This document shows, one piece after another, positions 25,141-34,223 of a stretch of 64,000 nt of DNA. How positions within the stretch are numbered: position 1 is the stretch's first letter; each line of letters starts with the position of its first letter. The notes under the pieces were generated by a model, which worked only from the letters and a program-made list of their open reading frames with translations, made no database searches and was not told where the DNA came from. A program made the position numbers and the translations under genes. Location of the stretch: the NCBI GenBank assembly GCA_964614945.1, contig CAZTNW010000002.1, forward strand, positions 186,001 through 250,000, read 5' to 3'. The DNA is from CAZTNW01 sp964614945. Lineage in GTDB: Bacteria; Caldisericota; JANLFM01.

Positions 25141-26630
25141 TCTATCTCCGTGACTCCCACGTCGAAATCCTCGTCATTCACCCGCATAATGAAGCGTCTC
25201 TGCGGATGCCCTTCCGGCGCAGCGGGAACGCCGCCTTTCTTCGCCAGTTCATCTCGCGCCTTCCTCTTTAAGGGATCGCGCTGGATCTCGAAATACTCCT
25301 TGGCCACGGCGGGATAAAGGGCATAGGAGAGGATGTCCTCTTCCTGATCGGAGATGCCCTCCATCTCCTTTTTCGCTTTTTCCCATTCGGGAGGGATGTG
25401 ATTCGCCGGCCGATCGGCAACGGGTTTCTGATCACCGATGGCTTTCTTCATCACCAAGGGATCGATCGGGGCGGGTGTCCTTCCGTAGAGCCCCTTGCAC
25501 AGGTCTTTGACCTCTTGGATGATGATCTTGTACCTTTCGCCCGAGAGCACATTAAGAGTGGCCTGAGTGCCGACAATTTGCGAGGTGGGGGTGACCAGGG
25601 GGACATAACCCAATTCCGCCCTTACCCGAGGAATCTCTTTGAGCACATCCTCGAACTTGTCCAGTGCATTCTGCTTCTCTAACTGGCTGACCATGTTTGT
25701 CAGCATACCGCCGGGGACCTGATAGACTAAAGCGCGCACGTCCACTCTCTCCGCCACGGGAGTTATCAGATTGCTATAGGCTCTGTCCTTGAGCTCCTGA
25801 AAATACTCAGCGATCTCCAGGAAATGGGATTTATCGATGGAGAGGGAAAAATCCGTGCTCAGCATCTCCACCATGGCCTCCGTGGGAGGCTGGGAGGTAC
25901 CGGAACCGAAGGGGGAGATGGCGCAATCCAGGATATCCACCCCGGTCTCCGCCGCCTTGAAGTAGGATGTGGGAGCGATCCCCGTCGTGCAGTGGGAATG
26001 GAGGCAAACAGGCAACCCTACCTTCTCCTTCAGTTTGCTTACCAGCTCGGCCGCCGCCTGGGGGGAGATCAACCCTGCCATATCCTTGATCGTGATGATG
26101 TCCGAGCCGAGCTCCTTCAGCTCTTGCGCGAACTTGACGAAGCCGTCGATGGAGTGCACGGGGCTCAGGGTATAGCTGAGTGCTCCCTGCACGGTGGCCC
26201 CAGTCTTTTTGGCGGTGATGATCGCCTTCTCCATGTTGCGGGTATCGTTCAGGGCATCGAAGACCCGGAAAACATTGATCCCCAGCTCGGCCGCTTTCAT
26301 GATGAAGCGCTCTAAGACGTCATCGGCGTAATGGCGATAGCCGACCAGGTTCTGACCGCGCAGGAGCATCTGCAGCTTGGTGTTTTTGCAGTGTTTTTTG
26401 AAAATGCGGATCCGATCCCAGGGGTTTTCGTCGAGGAAACGCAGCATGGAATCGAAAGTAGCCCCTCCCCACATCTCGAAGGACCAATAGCCCACTTGAT
26501 CCATCCGCTCGATGATGGGGATCATGTCTGCAGTCTTCATCCGGGTGGCGATGAGTGATTGGTGAGCATCGCGGAAGGCGGTCTCGGTGATCTCCACCCT
26601 TCTCTTTTCGGGATTCTGTTGTTTTTTCAT
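25137..26630 (-). CDS. Transcarboxylase 5S-type subunit (OadA/PycB carboxyltransferase)
   Basis: Biotin-dependent carboxyltransferase acting on pyruvate/oxaloacetate. The TIM-barrel active site is complete: metal-binding Asp21 in TAFRDAHQS, the carbamoylated Lys182 in TIKDMAGL, and His211 and His213 in HSHCTTG. At 497 residues it lacks a fused biotin domain, like the 5S subunit of propionibacterial transcarboxylase. The separate biotin carrier is encoded just upstream and the 12S-type subunit two genes further. Oxaloacetate decarboxylase alpha or PycB are alternatives, but no membrane beta subunit is present. Confidence 0.85.
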   Translation of the reverse strand: MKKQQNPEKRRVEITETAFRDAHQSLIATRMKTADMIPIIERMDQVGYWSFEMWGGATFDSMLRFLDENPWDRIRIFKKHCKNTKLQMLLRGQNLVGYRHYADDVLERFIMKAAELGINVFRVFDALNDTRNMEKAIITAKKTGATVQGALSYTLSPVHSIDGFVKFAQELKELGSDIITIKDMAGLISPQAAAELVSKLKEKVGLPVCLHSHCTTGIAPTSYFKAAETGVDILDCAISPFGSGTSQPPTEAMVEMLSTDFSLSIDKSHFLEIAEYFQELKDRAYSNLITPVAERVDVRALVYQVPGGMLTNMVSQLEKQNALDKFEDVLKEIPRVRAELGYVPLVTPTSQIVGTQATLNVLSGERYKIIIQEVKDLCKGLYGRTPAPIDPLVMKKAIGDQKPVADRPANHIPPEWEKAKKEMEGISDQEEDILSYALYPAVAKEYFEIQRDPLKRKARDELAKKGGVPAAPEGHPQRRFIMRVNDEDFDVGVTEIE

Positions 26631-26646
26631 CCAGTTTTCTCCTATT

Positions 26647-27045
26647 TCACTCCATGAGAACCAGGGGGTCGCCGGCGGTTACGCTCTGTCGCTCAGCTAC
26701 CAGAATCTCCTTCACCCTCCCCGGGAAGGGGGCGGCCATATCGGTCTCCATTTTCATGGCCTCTAATTTTAAGATCACGTCCCCTTCCCTCACCTCTTGT
26801 CCCACCTGGCAGAGGATTTTTATTACCGTCCCGCTCATGGGAGCGGGAACCTCCTTCCCGCCCTCTCTCTGTACCACTGGCTGAGGTGGAGTGGCAGTGA
26901 CAACCTGGGGCGCCGGAACAACCGCCGGTCGCGCGGGAATCGCCTCCCTGAAATTTGACGGGGGTAAAGAAGCGGAAGAGGTAGCTTCCTCCACTTCCAC
27001 CTCGTATACCTTATTGTTAACCTTGATCAAGTATCTACGAGCCAT
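26647..27045 (-). CDS. Biotin carboxyl carrier protein (1.3S-type)
   Basis: Swinging-arm protein that carries carboxybiotin between the two carboxyltransferase subunits. It has 132 residues: a short N-terminal beta region, an Ala/Pro/Val-rich flexible linker (about residues 25-65) and a C-terminal biotinyl domain. The biotinylated residue is Lys98 in the classical EAMKME motif, preceded by the PMSGTVIKI turn. It lies between the 5S-like and 12S-like genes with gaps of about 20 bp. Confidence 0.93.
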   Translation of the reverse strand: MARRYLIKVNNKVYEVEVEEATSSASLPPSNFREAIPARPAVVPAPQVVTATPPQPVVQREGGKEVPAPMSGTVIKILCQVGQEVREGDVILKLEAMKMETDMAAPFPGRVKEILVAERQSVTAGDPLVLME

Positions 27046-27065
27046 TGATTTATTTGCTCCTATCT

Positions 27066-27257
27066 CTATCTTCTCCGCAGCCCGGCCATGTTCTCCTGGC
27101 GTCCGGCCAGCCCCCAGATGTTCATCTGGGAGGTATGCAGCGGCTTCATCGCCACGACCTTGAAGGCCAACTTATCGTCCTTGAGGAACTTGGCCAGCGC
27201 TGCAGCTATGACGACCCGGATCTCCTCGGAAATTAGCTCTTCCTGACTTTCCTTCAT
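27066..27257 (-). CDS. Small subunit associated with acyl-CoA carboxylase/decarboxylase
   Basis: A 63-residue soluble protein with an acidic N-terminal helix and a C-terminal NIWGLAGRQENM segment, a Trp-x-x-Ala-Gly-Arg pattern that I associate with small acyl-CoA carboxylase/decarboxylase partner proteins. It has no membrane segment, so it is not a gamma/delta subunit of a sodium pump. A GGAG site precedes the ATG. The role is inferred from position between 12S-like and biotin-carrier genes. Confidence 0.7.
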   Translation of the reverse strand: MKESQEELISEEIRVVIAAALAKFLKDDKLAFKVVAMKPLHTSQMNIWGLAGRQENMAGLRRR

Positions 27258-27265
27258 ATCATCTC

Positions 27266-28828
27266 CTATAGGGGCATGTTACCGTGCTTTTTAGCAGGGG
27301 CGCTCTCGCGCTTTGTTCTGATCAGGGCGAGGCCGGAGGCAATGCGACCGCGGGTTTCCTCCGGGCGGATCACGGCATCGACGTAGCCCCGCTTGGCTGC
27401 CTCGTATGGATTGGAAAACATGCGCTCGTATTCCTCGACGAGCTCCTGCCGGCGTTTATCAGGATCAGGAGAACCCTCAATCTCCCGGCGGAAGATGATG
27501 TTCACCGCGCCCTGGGCCCCCATGACAGCTATCTCGGACTGGGGCCAGGCCAGCATCAGGTCGCAGCCCAGATCCTTGTTGCACATAGCGATGTGTGCTC
27601 CACCGTATGACTTGCGCAATGTGACGGTGATCTTGGGCACGGTTGCTTCCGCATAGGCGAAAAGAAGCTTAGCTCCGTGGCGGATGATTCCCCCGTGTTC
27701 CTGCTGCTTCCCCGGCAGATATCCCGGGCAGTCCACGAGGGTGAGGAGTGGAATATTGAAACAATCGCAGAAGCGGATGAAGCGGGAGGCCTTGTCCGAA
27801 GCATTGATGTCCAGACATCCGGCCAGAACCTGGGGCTGATTGCCAATGATGCCGACAGTCTGCCCGGCGACCCTGCCGAAGCCGACCACGATATTTGGGG
27901 CGTATAATTCATGTACCTCCATGAAATTGTGATTGTCCACGATGCGCACGATCACGTCCCGGATATTGTAGGGGGCTTTGGGATTGGTCGGCACGATCTG
28001 GCGAAGCTCCCATTCGAGCCCACCCGCTTCTTCCCCTGATTCCAGGGCTGGCGGATCCTCAAGATTGTTGGCGGGCAGGAAGCTCAGGAGCCTGCGCACG
28101 CCGGCGAAGCATTGATTCTCATCCGGGTAGATAAAGTGCCCGTTGCCGGAGACGCTGTTATGCACCATCGCCCCCCCTAATTCCTCCACTCCGATATCCT
28201 CTCCGGTAACCGCCTTCACCACCTGAGGCCCCGTGATATACATGTTGGAGAGTTTATCGACCATGAAAACGAAGTCAGTGATGGCGGGAGAATAAACAGC
28301 TCCACCCGCACAGGGACCTAGGATGATCGAGATCTGCGGGATGACCCCCGAGGCCCGCGTGTTGCGGAAGAAGATCATGCCATAGCCGTGCAGGGAGTCC
28401 ACCCCCTCCTGGATACGGGCCCCACCGGAGTCATTGATGCCTATGATCGGAAAACCGGTCTCGACTGCCAGATTCTGCATCTTGACGATCTTCCCGGCGT
28501 GGGCTTCGCCGAGCGAGCCGCCTGAGATAGTGAAGTCCTGCGAGAAAACGAGGACGGGCCGACCCTCGATCGTGCCGTATCCAGTAATCACGGCATCAGC
28601 CGGGATATCAACCTTCTCCATATCGAAATGGGTTGAGCGGTGCTGAACAAAAGCGTCGAATTCCACGAAGCTGTTCGGATCGACGAGCTGGCTGATCCGC
28701 TCGCGGGCGGTGAGCTTGCCTTTCTCGTGCTGTTTTTTTGCCCTCTTCCCCTCCGCGTCAATAATGACCGCCTTGCGGTCTTCTAATTCTTTGATCAGTT
28801 GTTCAATGGTCCGTTCAGCCATTCTCAT
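27266..28828 (-). CDS. mmdA: Methylmalonyl-CoA carboxyltransferase 12S-type subunit (MmdA/PccB family)
   Basis: Transfers a carboxyl group between methylmalonyl-CoA/propionyl-CoA and biotin. The 520-residue protein has the two crotonase-like halves of the family: the start with GKLTARERI, an oxyanion-hole region DSGGARIQEG, GPCAGGAVYSPA near residue 170, and in the C-half GYLPGKQQEHGGIIRHGAKLL-type and GGAHIAM segments. Neighbours encode epimerase and mutase, so propionyl/methylmalonyl-CoA is the expected substrate. Propionyl-CoA carboxylase beta or methylmalonyl-CoA decarboxylase alpha are alternatives. Confidence 0.9.
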   Translation of the reverse strand: MRMAERTIEQLIKELEDRKAVIIDAEGKRAKKQHEKGKLTARERISQLVDPNSFVEFDAFVQHRSTHFDMEKVDIPADAVITGYGTIEGRPVLVFSQDFTISGGSLGEAHAGKIVKMQNLAVETGFPIIGINDSGGARIQEGVDSLHGYGMIFFRNTRASGVIPQISIILGPCAGGAVYSPAITDFVFMVDKLSNMYITGPQVVKAVTGEDIGVEELGGAMVHNSVSGNGHFIYPDENQCFAGVRRLLSFLPANNLEDPPALESGEEAGGLEWELRQIVPTNPKAPYNIRDVIVRIVDNHNFMEVHELYAPNIVVGFGRVAGQTVGIIGNQPQVLAGCLDINASDKASRFIRFCDCFNIPLLTLVDCPGYLPGKQQEHGGIIRHGAKLLFAYAEATVPKITVTLRKSYGGAHIAMCNKDLGCDLMLAWPQSEIAVMGAQGAVNIIFRREIEGSPDPDKRRQELVEEYERMFSNPYEAAKRGYVDAVIRPEETRGRIASGLALIRTKRESAPAKKHGNMPL

Positions 28829-28896
28829 TTACCTTTCTTTAATCAAGACATTGGCTGCGCGAGTAGACTGGGGTTTGCTTCATTGTATCTCCACCT

Positions 28897-29304
28897 TCAG
28901 TCTCCATCCTCGCACAATTCCAGCAGAGCCCCCTTGAGCGAGCGGGGATGGATAAAGGCTATCCGTTTCCCTCCCGCTCCCACCCGCGGCGAGCTATCGA
29001 TGAGTTGCAGACCTCTTTTTGCGAATTCTCGTAGCGCCTCTTCGATGTCGTCCACCTTGAGGGATAAATGGTGGATTCCCTCTCCCTTCATCTCCAGATA
29101 TTTACCCACGCTATTGTGAGGGGATGTAGGACAGATGAGCTCGATGCGGCTTTCACCGAGCGGGATTAAGGCCACCTGGACGCCCTGGCTTTCCACCTCC
29201 TCCACTCTCTCTGCTTTTAAACCCAGGGTACCTTCATAGAGGGAGAGGGCTTCCTCCAGATTCCGCACGGCAATGGCGATGTGGTCAATTCCCTTGATTT
29301 CCAT
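28897..29304 (-). CDS. mce: Methylmalonyl-CoA epimerase
   Basis: Interconverts (R)- and (S)-methylmalonyl-CoA. A 135-residue vicinal-oxygen-chelate protein with the two beta-alpha-beta repeats. Metal ligands are visible as His8 in GIDHIAIAV, the His in GIHHLSLKV and the Glu in LLELCED at the C-terminus. It lies between the 12S-like gene and meaB, the expected neighbourhood. Confidence 0.95.
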   Translation of the reverse strand: MEIKGIDHIAIAVRNLEEALSLYEGTLGLKAERVEEVESQGVQVALIPLGESRIELICPTSPHNSVGKYLEMKGEGIHHLSLKVDDIEEALREFAKRGLQLIDSSPRVGAGGKRIAFIHPRSLKGALLELCEDGD

Positions 29305-29325
29305 AGGACTCTCCTTTAACTGCTT

Positions 29326-30312
29326 TTAGTTACGCTTATGGCTGAGGGGACGTTTGAACCAGATCCCCAGCTCCGAGATGATCGTTTCCGCGACGCTGTG
29401 AGGATCGGTTTTCTTCTCGAAGATCGCCTCGACCTCTTCCAGTTCCCGGATGCCCTGCCCGAATTTATGCTGGGCCCAGCGCTCCAGCTGATCTGTGATC
29501 AGACTGTAGACTTCTTCCCTGATGCGTGCCTTCCTTCTCTTTTTCCACTCGCCTGTGCGCATGAGGTATTCCCTGTGGTCCTCAATTGCCCGGGCGAGCT
29601 CAACAATCCCCTGGTTCTCCCTCGCCACTACCTTCACGATGGGAGGGATAAATGCCTCTTGATCCATCTCTCGTACGGAGAGGAGTTGCTCTATCTCCGC
29701 CACGCAACGCTCTACTCCCTCGCGATCAGCCTTGTTCACCACGAATATGTCAGCGATCTCCATGGTACCGGCCTTGAGAGCCTGGATGTCATCGCCGAGG
29801 CCGGGGACGATCACGAGCAGGGTGGTGTCCACGTGGCTGGCCACCTCCACCTCGGCCTGGCCGATCCCCACCGTCTCCATGATGATAATCTCGTAAGCGG
29901 CAGCGTCGAGGATTTTAGCGGCATCCCCTGTGGCTAAAGAGAGCCCGCCGAGATGACCCCGGTTACCCATGGAGCGGATGAAGACCTTGGGGTCGGTAGC
30001 ATGTCTCTGCATGCGGACCCGGTCGCCCAGTATCGCCCCTCCAGAGAATGGGCTGGAAGGGTCCACGGCCAGGACGGCCACCTTGAGATCCTTCTTGCGG
30101 TAGTATTCGATCAGCTTGTCCACAAGTGTGGATTTCCCCGCCCCGGGAGGACCGGTGACTCCAAGCAGGTAGGCGTTGCCCGTGTGTGGGTGGAGCTCTT
30201 TCAGAAGGTCGATGGCTAATGAATCCTCGTTTTCCACTAGGCTGATCGCCCGGGCCACTGACCAAGCATCCCCACTTAGGACTTTCTCTTTCAGCTCCCG
30301 GAGACGTCTCAT
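29326..30312 (-). CDS. meaB: MeaB-type G-protein chaperone of methylmalonyl-CoA mutase
   Basis: GTPase that protects and reloads B12-dependent mutase. The protein is 328 residues, with a Walker A at residues 54-61 (GPPGAGKS), the switch region with AVDPSSPFSGGAILGDRVRM, a METVGIGQAEVE motif and the NKADREG base-specificity motif. It follows the mutase small subunit by 11 bases. Confidence 0.96.
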   Translation of the reverse strand: MRRLRELKEKVLSGDAWSVARAISLVENEDSLAIDLLKELHPHTGNAYLLGVTGPPGAGKSTLVDKLIEYYRKKDLKVAVLAVDPSSPFSGGAILGDRVRMQRHATDPKVFIRSMGNRGHLGGLSLATGDAAKILDAAAYEIIIMETVGIGQAEVEVASHVDTTLLVIVPGLGDDIQALKAGTMEIADIFVVNKADREGVERCVAEIEQLLSVREMDQEAFIPPIVKVVARENQGIVELARAIEDHREYLMRTGEWKKRRKARIREEVYSLITDQLERWAQHKFGQGIRELEEVEAIFEKKTDPHSVAETIISELGIWFKRPLSHKRN

Positions 30313-30323
30313 CCGCTGTGCTT

Positions 30324-30713
30324 TTAATGGTTTTGAACGAAGTCGACGACTTCTTGCGAGTACGTCCCCGGGCCGAAAATTTCCATAATTCCCGCCCTCT
30401 TCAACTGAGGGACGTCCTCCTTGGGTATCACTCCTCCGCCGAAGAACTTAATGTGTCCTCCGCCACGCTCCCTCGCCAGCCGTACGATCTTGGGAAAGAG
30501 TGAGTTATGTGCCCCCGAAAGGCAGGATAGGCCGATCCATTCGGCGTCTTCCTGGATAGCGGCGGAGACGATGGCCTCCGGGGTTTGCCTCAGTCCGGTG
30601 TAGATGACCTCGAAGCCAGCATCGCGCAGGGCGCGAGCTATATATTTGGCCCCACGGTCGTGACCGTCGAGGCCCGGTTTAGCAATGATAATGCGGACTT
30701 TTTTTGTGTTCAT
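30324..30713 (-). CDS. Methylmalonyl-CoA mutase, B12-binding subunit
   Basis: A 129-residue cobalamin-binding domain. The DxHxxG motif is complete (Asp16, His18, Gly21 in LDGHDRG), with the SxL-type loop in LSCLSGAHN and the GGG near residue 91. Separate large and small mutase chains are known in archaea and some anaerobes. It overlaps the large-subunit gene by ATGA. Confidence 0.95.
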   Translation of the reverse strand: MNTKKVRIIIAKPGLDGHDRGAKYIARALRDAGFEVIYTGLRQTPEAIVSAAIQEDAEWIGLSCLSGAHNSLFPKIVRLARERGGGHIKFFGGGVIPKEDVPQLKRAGIMEIFGPGTYSQEVVDFVQNH

Positions 30714-32464
30714 ACGACCAGTGACTCCTCGTATTCGCCGAAGACCTCGCGTAAGACCCCGCAGATCTCACCTAATGTGGCATAGGTTTTGACCGCAGCG
30801 AGGAAATAGGGCATCAGGTTCTTTTCGCTCCCCGCTGCCTCGCGCAGTTCTTCGAGCGTCTGCTGCACCGCGGACTCGTTCCTTTCCGCCCTCAGCTTCT
30901 GGGTTCTCTCCACCTGCCTTCTTTCCAGGTCGGGTGAGACCTTGAGTAGCTTAGGCGGGGGTTCTTCCTCGATGCGGAACTGATTGAGCCCAACGATGAT
31001 GCGATCTCCGCTCTCTATCTCCTTCTGATAGCGGTAGGCGCTGTCCTGGATCTCTTTCTGAATGAATCCCTTCTCTACCGCACGCACCATTCCTCCTAAA
31101 CGGTCAATCTTTTCGATGTATTCCCACGCAGCCGCCTCGATCTGGTTAGTGCGGGTCTCGACGTAGTAAGAACCGGCCAGGGGATCCACCGTCTCCGCTA
31201 TACCTGCCTCGTAGGCCAGAATTTGCTGGGTGCGCAGGGCGATGCGAACTGAATCCTCTGTGGGGAGAGCGAGGGCTTCATCGCGCGAGTTCGTATGCAA
31301 GCTCTGGGTCCCGCCAAGGATGGCCGAGAGAGCCTGAAGCGTTACCCGGACGATGTTGTTGTCGGGCTGTTGTGCTGTCAGGGTGGAGCCGGCCGTTTGG
31401 GCATGAAAGCGTAACGCCCAGGAGGAGGGCTTCTGCGCCTGGAACCTTTCTCTCATGATCTTCGCCCACATTCTCCGCGCGGCGCGGAACTTGGCCGCTT
31501 CGCTGAAGATGTCGTTATGCGCGCTGAAGAAGAAAGAAAGACGGGAACCGATCGCATCCACCCCTAAGCCGGTCTCCAGAGCGGACTGAACGTAGGCGAT
31601 ACCGTCCGCCAGGGTGAAAGCCACCTCCTGCACCTCGTTTGCCCCCGCCTCGCGGATGTGATAGCCGGAGATGGAGATCGTATTCCATCTCGGCACCTCC
31701 TTCGCGCAGTAGGCGAAGATGTCCGTAATCAGGCGCATGGAGGGCCGGGGAGGAAAAATGTAAGTGCCGCGAGCGATGTACTCCTTCAGGATGTCGTTCT
31801 GGATGGTTCCATTCAGCGCGCCTGCGCTCACTCCCTGTTTCTCCGCGACCGAGATGTACATGGCCAGGATGATCGCCGCGGGGGAATTGATGGTCATTGA
31901 GGTGGAGACCTTCTCGAGCGGGATCCCCTCGAACAGTACCTCCATGTCCTGGAGCGAATCGATCGCCACCCCGACCTTTCCCACCTCGCCGGCCGCCAGG
32001 GGATGGTCGGAATCGTAGCCGATCTGGGTAGGGAGATCGAAAGCGATGGAGAGACCGGTCTGACCCTGACCTAAAAGGTATTTGAAGCGGTGGTTGGATT
32101 CCTCCGCTGTGCCGAAGCCGGCATATTGGCGCATTGTCCAGAGACGACCGCGGTACATAGTGGGCTGAATCCCGCGGGTAAAGGGATACTCGCCGGGGAA
32201 GCCCAGGCTCTTTTCGTAGTCGATTGGGGCTTCCTCCGGAGGCGTGTAGAGCCTCTCCGTGACCATGCCGGAGGATGTAAGGAATTCCGCTTTCCGTTCG
32301 GGAAATTTGGCAAGGGCCGGGGCCAGCACTTCCTGCTCCCAGGCTTCTTTCTTCCGGGCGAAATCGCCCGCGGAACTTCGTTCTACCGGGTCTGCTCCCA
32401 TTGAAGCCTGGTCTCTCTTTGCGCCAGCCCGGAGGAATTTCCTGTTTTGATTATCTCTTTTCAT
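30710..32464 (-). CDS. Methylmalonyl-CoA mutase, large (catalytic) subunit
   Basis: Adenosylcobalamin-dependent isomerase converting succinyl-CoA and methylmalonyl-CoA. The protein is 584 residues without a B12 domain. After a basic N-terminal stretch of about 35 residues come the YPFTRGIQPTMYRGRLWTMRQYAGFG signature region, LSIAFDLPTQIGYDSDHP, the NTISISGYHIREAGA substrate segment and GGTQSLHTNSRDEAL. Isobutyryl-CoA mutase is related, but the epimerase and transcarboxylase neighbours favour methylmalonyl-CoA. It heads the ten-gene operon running to 24018; an AAGGG site precedes the ATG. Confidence 0.93.
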   Translation of the reverse strand: MKRDNQNRKFLRAGAKRDQASMGADPVERSSAGDFARKKEAWEQEVLAPALAKFPERKAEFLTSSGMVTERLYTPPEEAPIDYEKSLGFPGEYPFTRGIQPTMYRGRLWTMRQYAGFGTAEESNHRFKYLLGQGQTGLSIAFDLPTQIGYDSDHPLAAGEVGKVGVAIDSLQDMEVLFEGIPLEKVSTSMTINSPAAIILAMYISVAEKQGVSAGALNGTIQNDILKEYIARGTYIFPPRPSMRLITDIFAYCAKEVPRWNTISISGYHIREAGANEVQEVAFTLADGIAYVQSALETGLGVDAIGSRLSFFFSAHNDIFSEAAKFRAARRMWAKIMRERFQAQKPSSWALRFHAQTAGSTLTAQQPDNNIVRVTLQALSAILGGTQSLHTNSRDEALALPTEDSVRIALRTQQILAYEAGIAETVDPLAGSYYVETRTNQIEAAAWEYIEKIDRLGGMVRAVEKGFIQKEIQDSAYRYQKEIESGDRIIVGLNQFRIEEEPPPKLLKVSPDLERRQVERTQKLRAERNESAVQQTLEELREAAGSEKNLMPYFLAAVKTYATLGEICGVLREVFGEYEESLVV

Positions 32465-32538
32465 CGTTTTTCCCTTCGAATGATTCAGGGGGTTTTACTG
32501 GATTCGTGGGAATACCTTAGAGGAATCTTTCGATCTTT

Positions 32539-33486
32539 TCAAGTCGAACCCCTTCTTCCAATTCTCTGCAAGTTTGTGAGGATTATGCCGGAGATAACGA
32601 GCAATGCTCCAAAAAGGATTAACAGGCCCAGTTCCTCGCCCAGGAAGAGCCATCCGGCGAAGAGACCGACGATCGGCACCAAGTACAGATAGGAGGATGT
32701 CAGGGCGGCTCCTATGATGCCCAGCGCCCTGTTGTAAACGAAATAGCCGATAATGGTGCAGAATACGGCCAGAAAGAGCACCCCCGACCAGGTGGATGGG
32801 GAAAGATGGGGCAGAGACAGGTAGAAAGAAGCGTCGGTCCAGGGTAGAAGAAGGGGAAGAGCCAGGAAGTGCGTATAAGCGCTGACGAAAAGAGCGCCTC
32901 TCTCCTGCACTAGTGGTTTCGCCAAGATTGGATAAGCGGCCCACCCTATCGTGGCGCCGAGGACGGCGAGTATGCCCAGCAGGTGTTCAAAATGCAGACC
33001 CCCTCCTTTCCAGGATACAAGCACAATCCCGGCGAAGGAAAGGAAAAGGCCAAAGCTTCCTCGGAGGCCGAGCCTCTCCCGGAGAAAAAGGGAAGCGAGG
33101 ATGGCGGTAAAGATGGGACTCGATGCCACAATCAGGCTGGCTGTGCCAGCGGGTACGGTCTGCTCCCCGTAGTAGAGCAGCATATGGTAATTAACCCCTC
33201 CTGCGAGGGCGAGGAGGAGAAGCGGTAAGAGCTCCTGCCTGCGCGGGCAGGATACAGTGCGCTCAGCAACCTGGAGGACTCCCAGGAAAAGCACGCAGGC
33301 CAGGGCGAAGCGCAATGTGGTCAGCCCGAGAGGAGAAAGCTCACTGAGGGAGACCTTGATCGCGGAGAAGGAAATTCCCCAGAACAAGCATACTAAAAGC
33401 AGCGAGAGGTGCGTAAGGACCAGACGCCCGTTTCCTTTTACCGTGCACGCCAGATCGTTTCGCCCCTCCTGCCTGTCCGTGCTCAC
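32539..33486 (-). CDS. EamA/DMT-superfamily transporter
   Basis: A membrane protein with ten predicted helices in two EamA repeats; the first begins at FWGISFSAIKVSLSELSPLGLTTLRF and the second at ILAVLGATIGWAAYPILAKPLV. I chose the GTG at 33486 (preceded by AGGAA), giving about 315 residues; the open frame extends a further 74 codons upstream but would overlap the end of pyrE. It sits between the methylmalonyl operon and the pyr operon. Substrate unknown. Confidence 0.85.
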   Translation of the reverse strand: MSTDRQEGRNDLACTVKGNGRLVLTHLSLLLVCLFWGISFSAIKVSLSELSPLGLTTLRFALACVLFLGVLQVAERTVSCPRRQELLPLLLLALAGGVNYHMLLYYGEQTVPAGTASLIVASSPIFTAILASLFLRERLGLRGSFGLFLSFAGIVLVSWKGGGLHFEHLLGILAVLGATIGWAAYPILAKPLVQERGALFVSAYTHFLALPLLLPWTDASFYLSLPHLSPSTWSGVLFLAVFCTIIGYFVYNRALGIIGAALTSSYLYLVPIVGLFAGWLFLGEELGLLILFGALLVISGIILTNLQRIGRRGST

Positions 33487-33638
33487 TTCCTGCTTTGTCC
33501 TTTTCTTAGAAGCCGGTATGGCCTGATTCAATAAAGCCTCTCTCTTCAGTCCGGAAACCTTGGGGATTTTTAGAAGAAGCCAGTCTCCCCTGTGCACTGG
33601 AAGAGCTGGCCGACGAGAAGAGTATATCAAAAGTATTA

Positions 33639-34223
33639 TCAATAAAGCAGGGGGATTTCCTTGCTTCCTGGTTTCTCGACGGGCACTCCCTTGAGACAGA
33701 GAGGGCATTCCTCAGACTTCCAGTTCTGGATCTCCAACCTCAGGAGGGAAAGGGTCGGCGCGGTGAAAGCCAGGGGCTGGAAGCTCCGATCGATGATCGC
33801 CCCGATCCCCTTCACCTCCACCTGAAATTCATGACAGATATCGATCACTTCCTGTACCGAGCCGCCGGTCGTGATCACATCCTCGATAATGAGGACTCGC
33901 TCCCCTGGCCGCAGCTTGAATCCACGACGCAGGTGCATCCGCTCTCCCTCTCGTTCGGTGAAGATGGCCCTCTTCTTCAGGTGTCGTGCTACTTCGTAGA
34001 CGATGATGATCCCACCCATTGCCGGGCCGATCACCGTCTCGATCTTGATGTCGGAAAACATCTGGGCCAGCTCTTTTCCAACCCTGGCCGAGATGTCAGG
34101 GTATTGCAGGAGCAAGGCGCACTGTACGTAGCGGGAGGAGTGGAGGCCGGAGGAAAGGCAGAAGTGCCCTTCGAGTAAGGCCCCTGTTCTATGCAGAGTG
34201 TCCATCAATTCTTCCTGTGTCAT
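33639..34223 (-). CDS. pyrE: Orotate phosphoribosyltransferase
   Basis: Joins orotate to PRPP giving OMP. The 194-residue protein has the GHFCLSSGLHS opening near residues 19-30, GPAMGGIII, and the PRPP loop VLIIEDVITTGGS. The C-terminus contains a CPLCLKG pair of cysteines of unknown meaning. It is the last gene of pyrK-D-F-E and overlaps pyrF by ATGA. Confidence 0.95.
   Translation of the reverse strand: MTQEELMDTLHRTGALLEGHFCLSSGLHSSRYVQCALLLQYPDISARVGKELAQMFSDIKIETVIGPAMGGIIIVYEVARHLKKRAIFTEREGERMHLRRGFKLRPGERVLIIEDVITTGGSVQEVIDICHEFQVEVKGIGAIIDRSFQPLAFTAPTLSLLRLEIQNWKSEECPLCLKGVPVEKPGSKEIPLLY

Noticed and set aside
25137..28828. Sodium-pumping methylmalonyl-CoA or oxaloacetate decarboxylase
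   Set aside because: No multi-helix beta subunit or membrane gamma/delta subunit is encoded in the operon.
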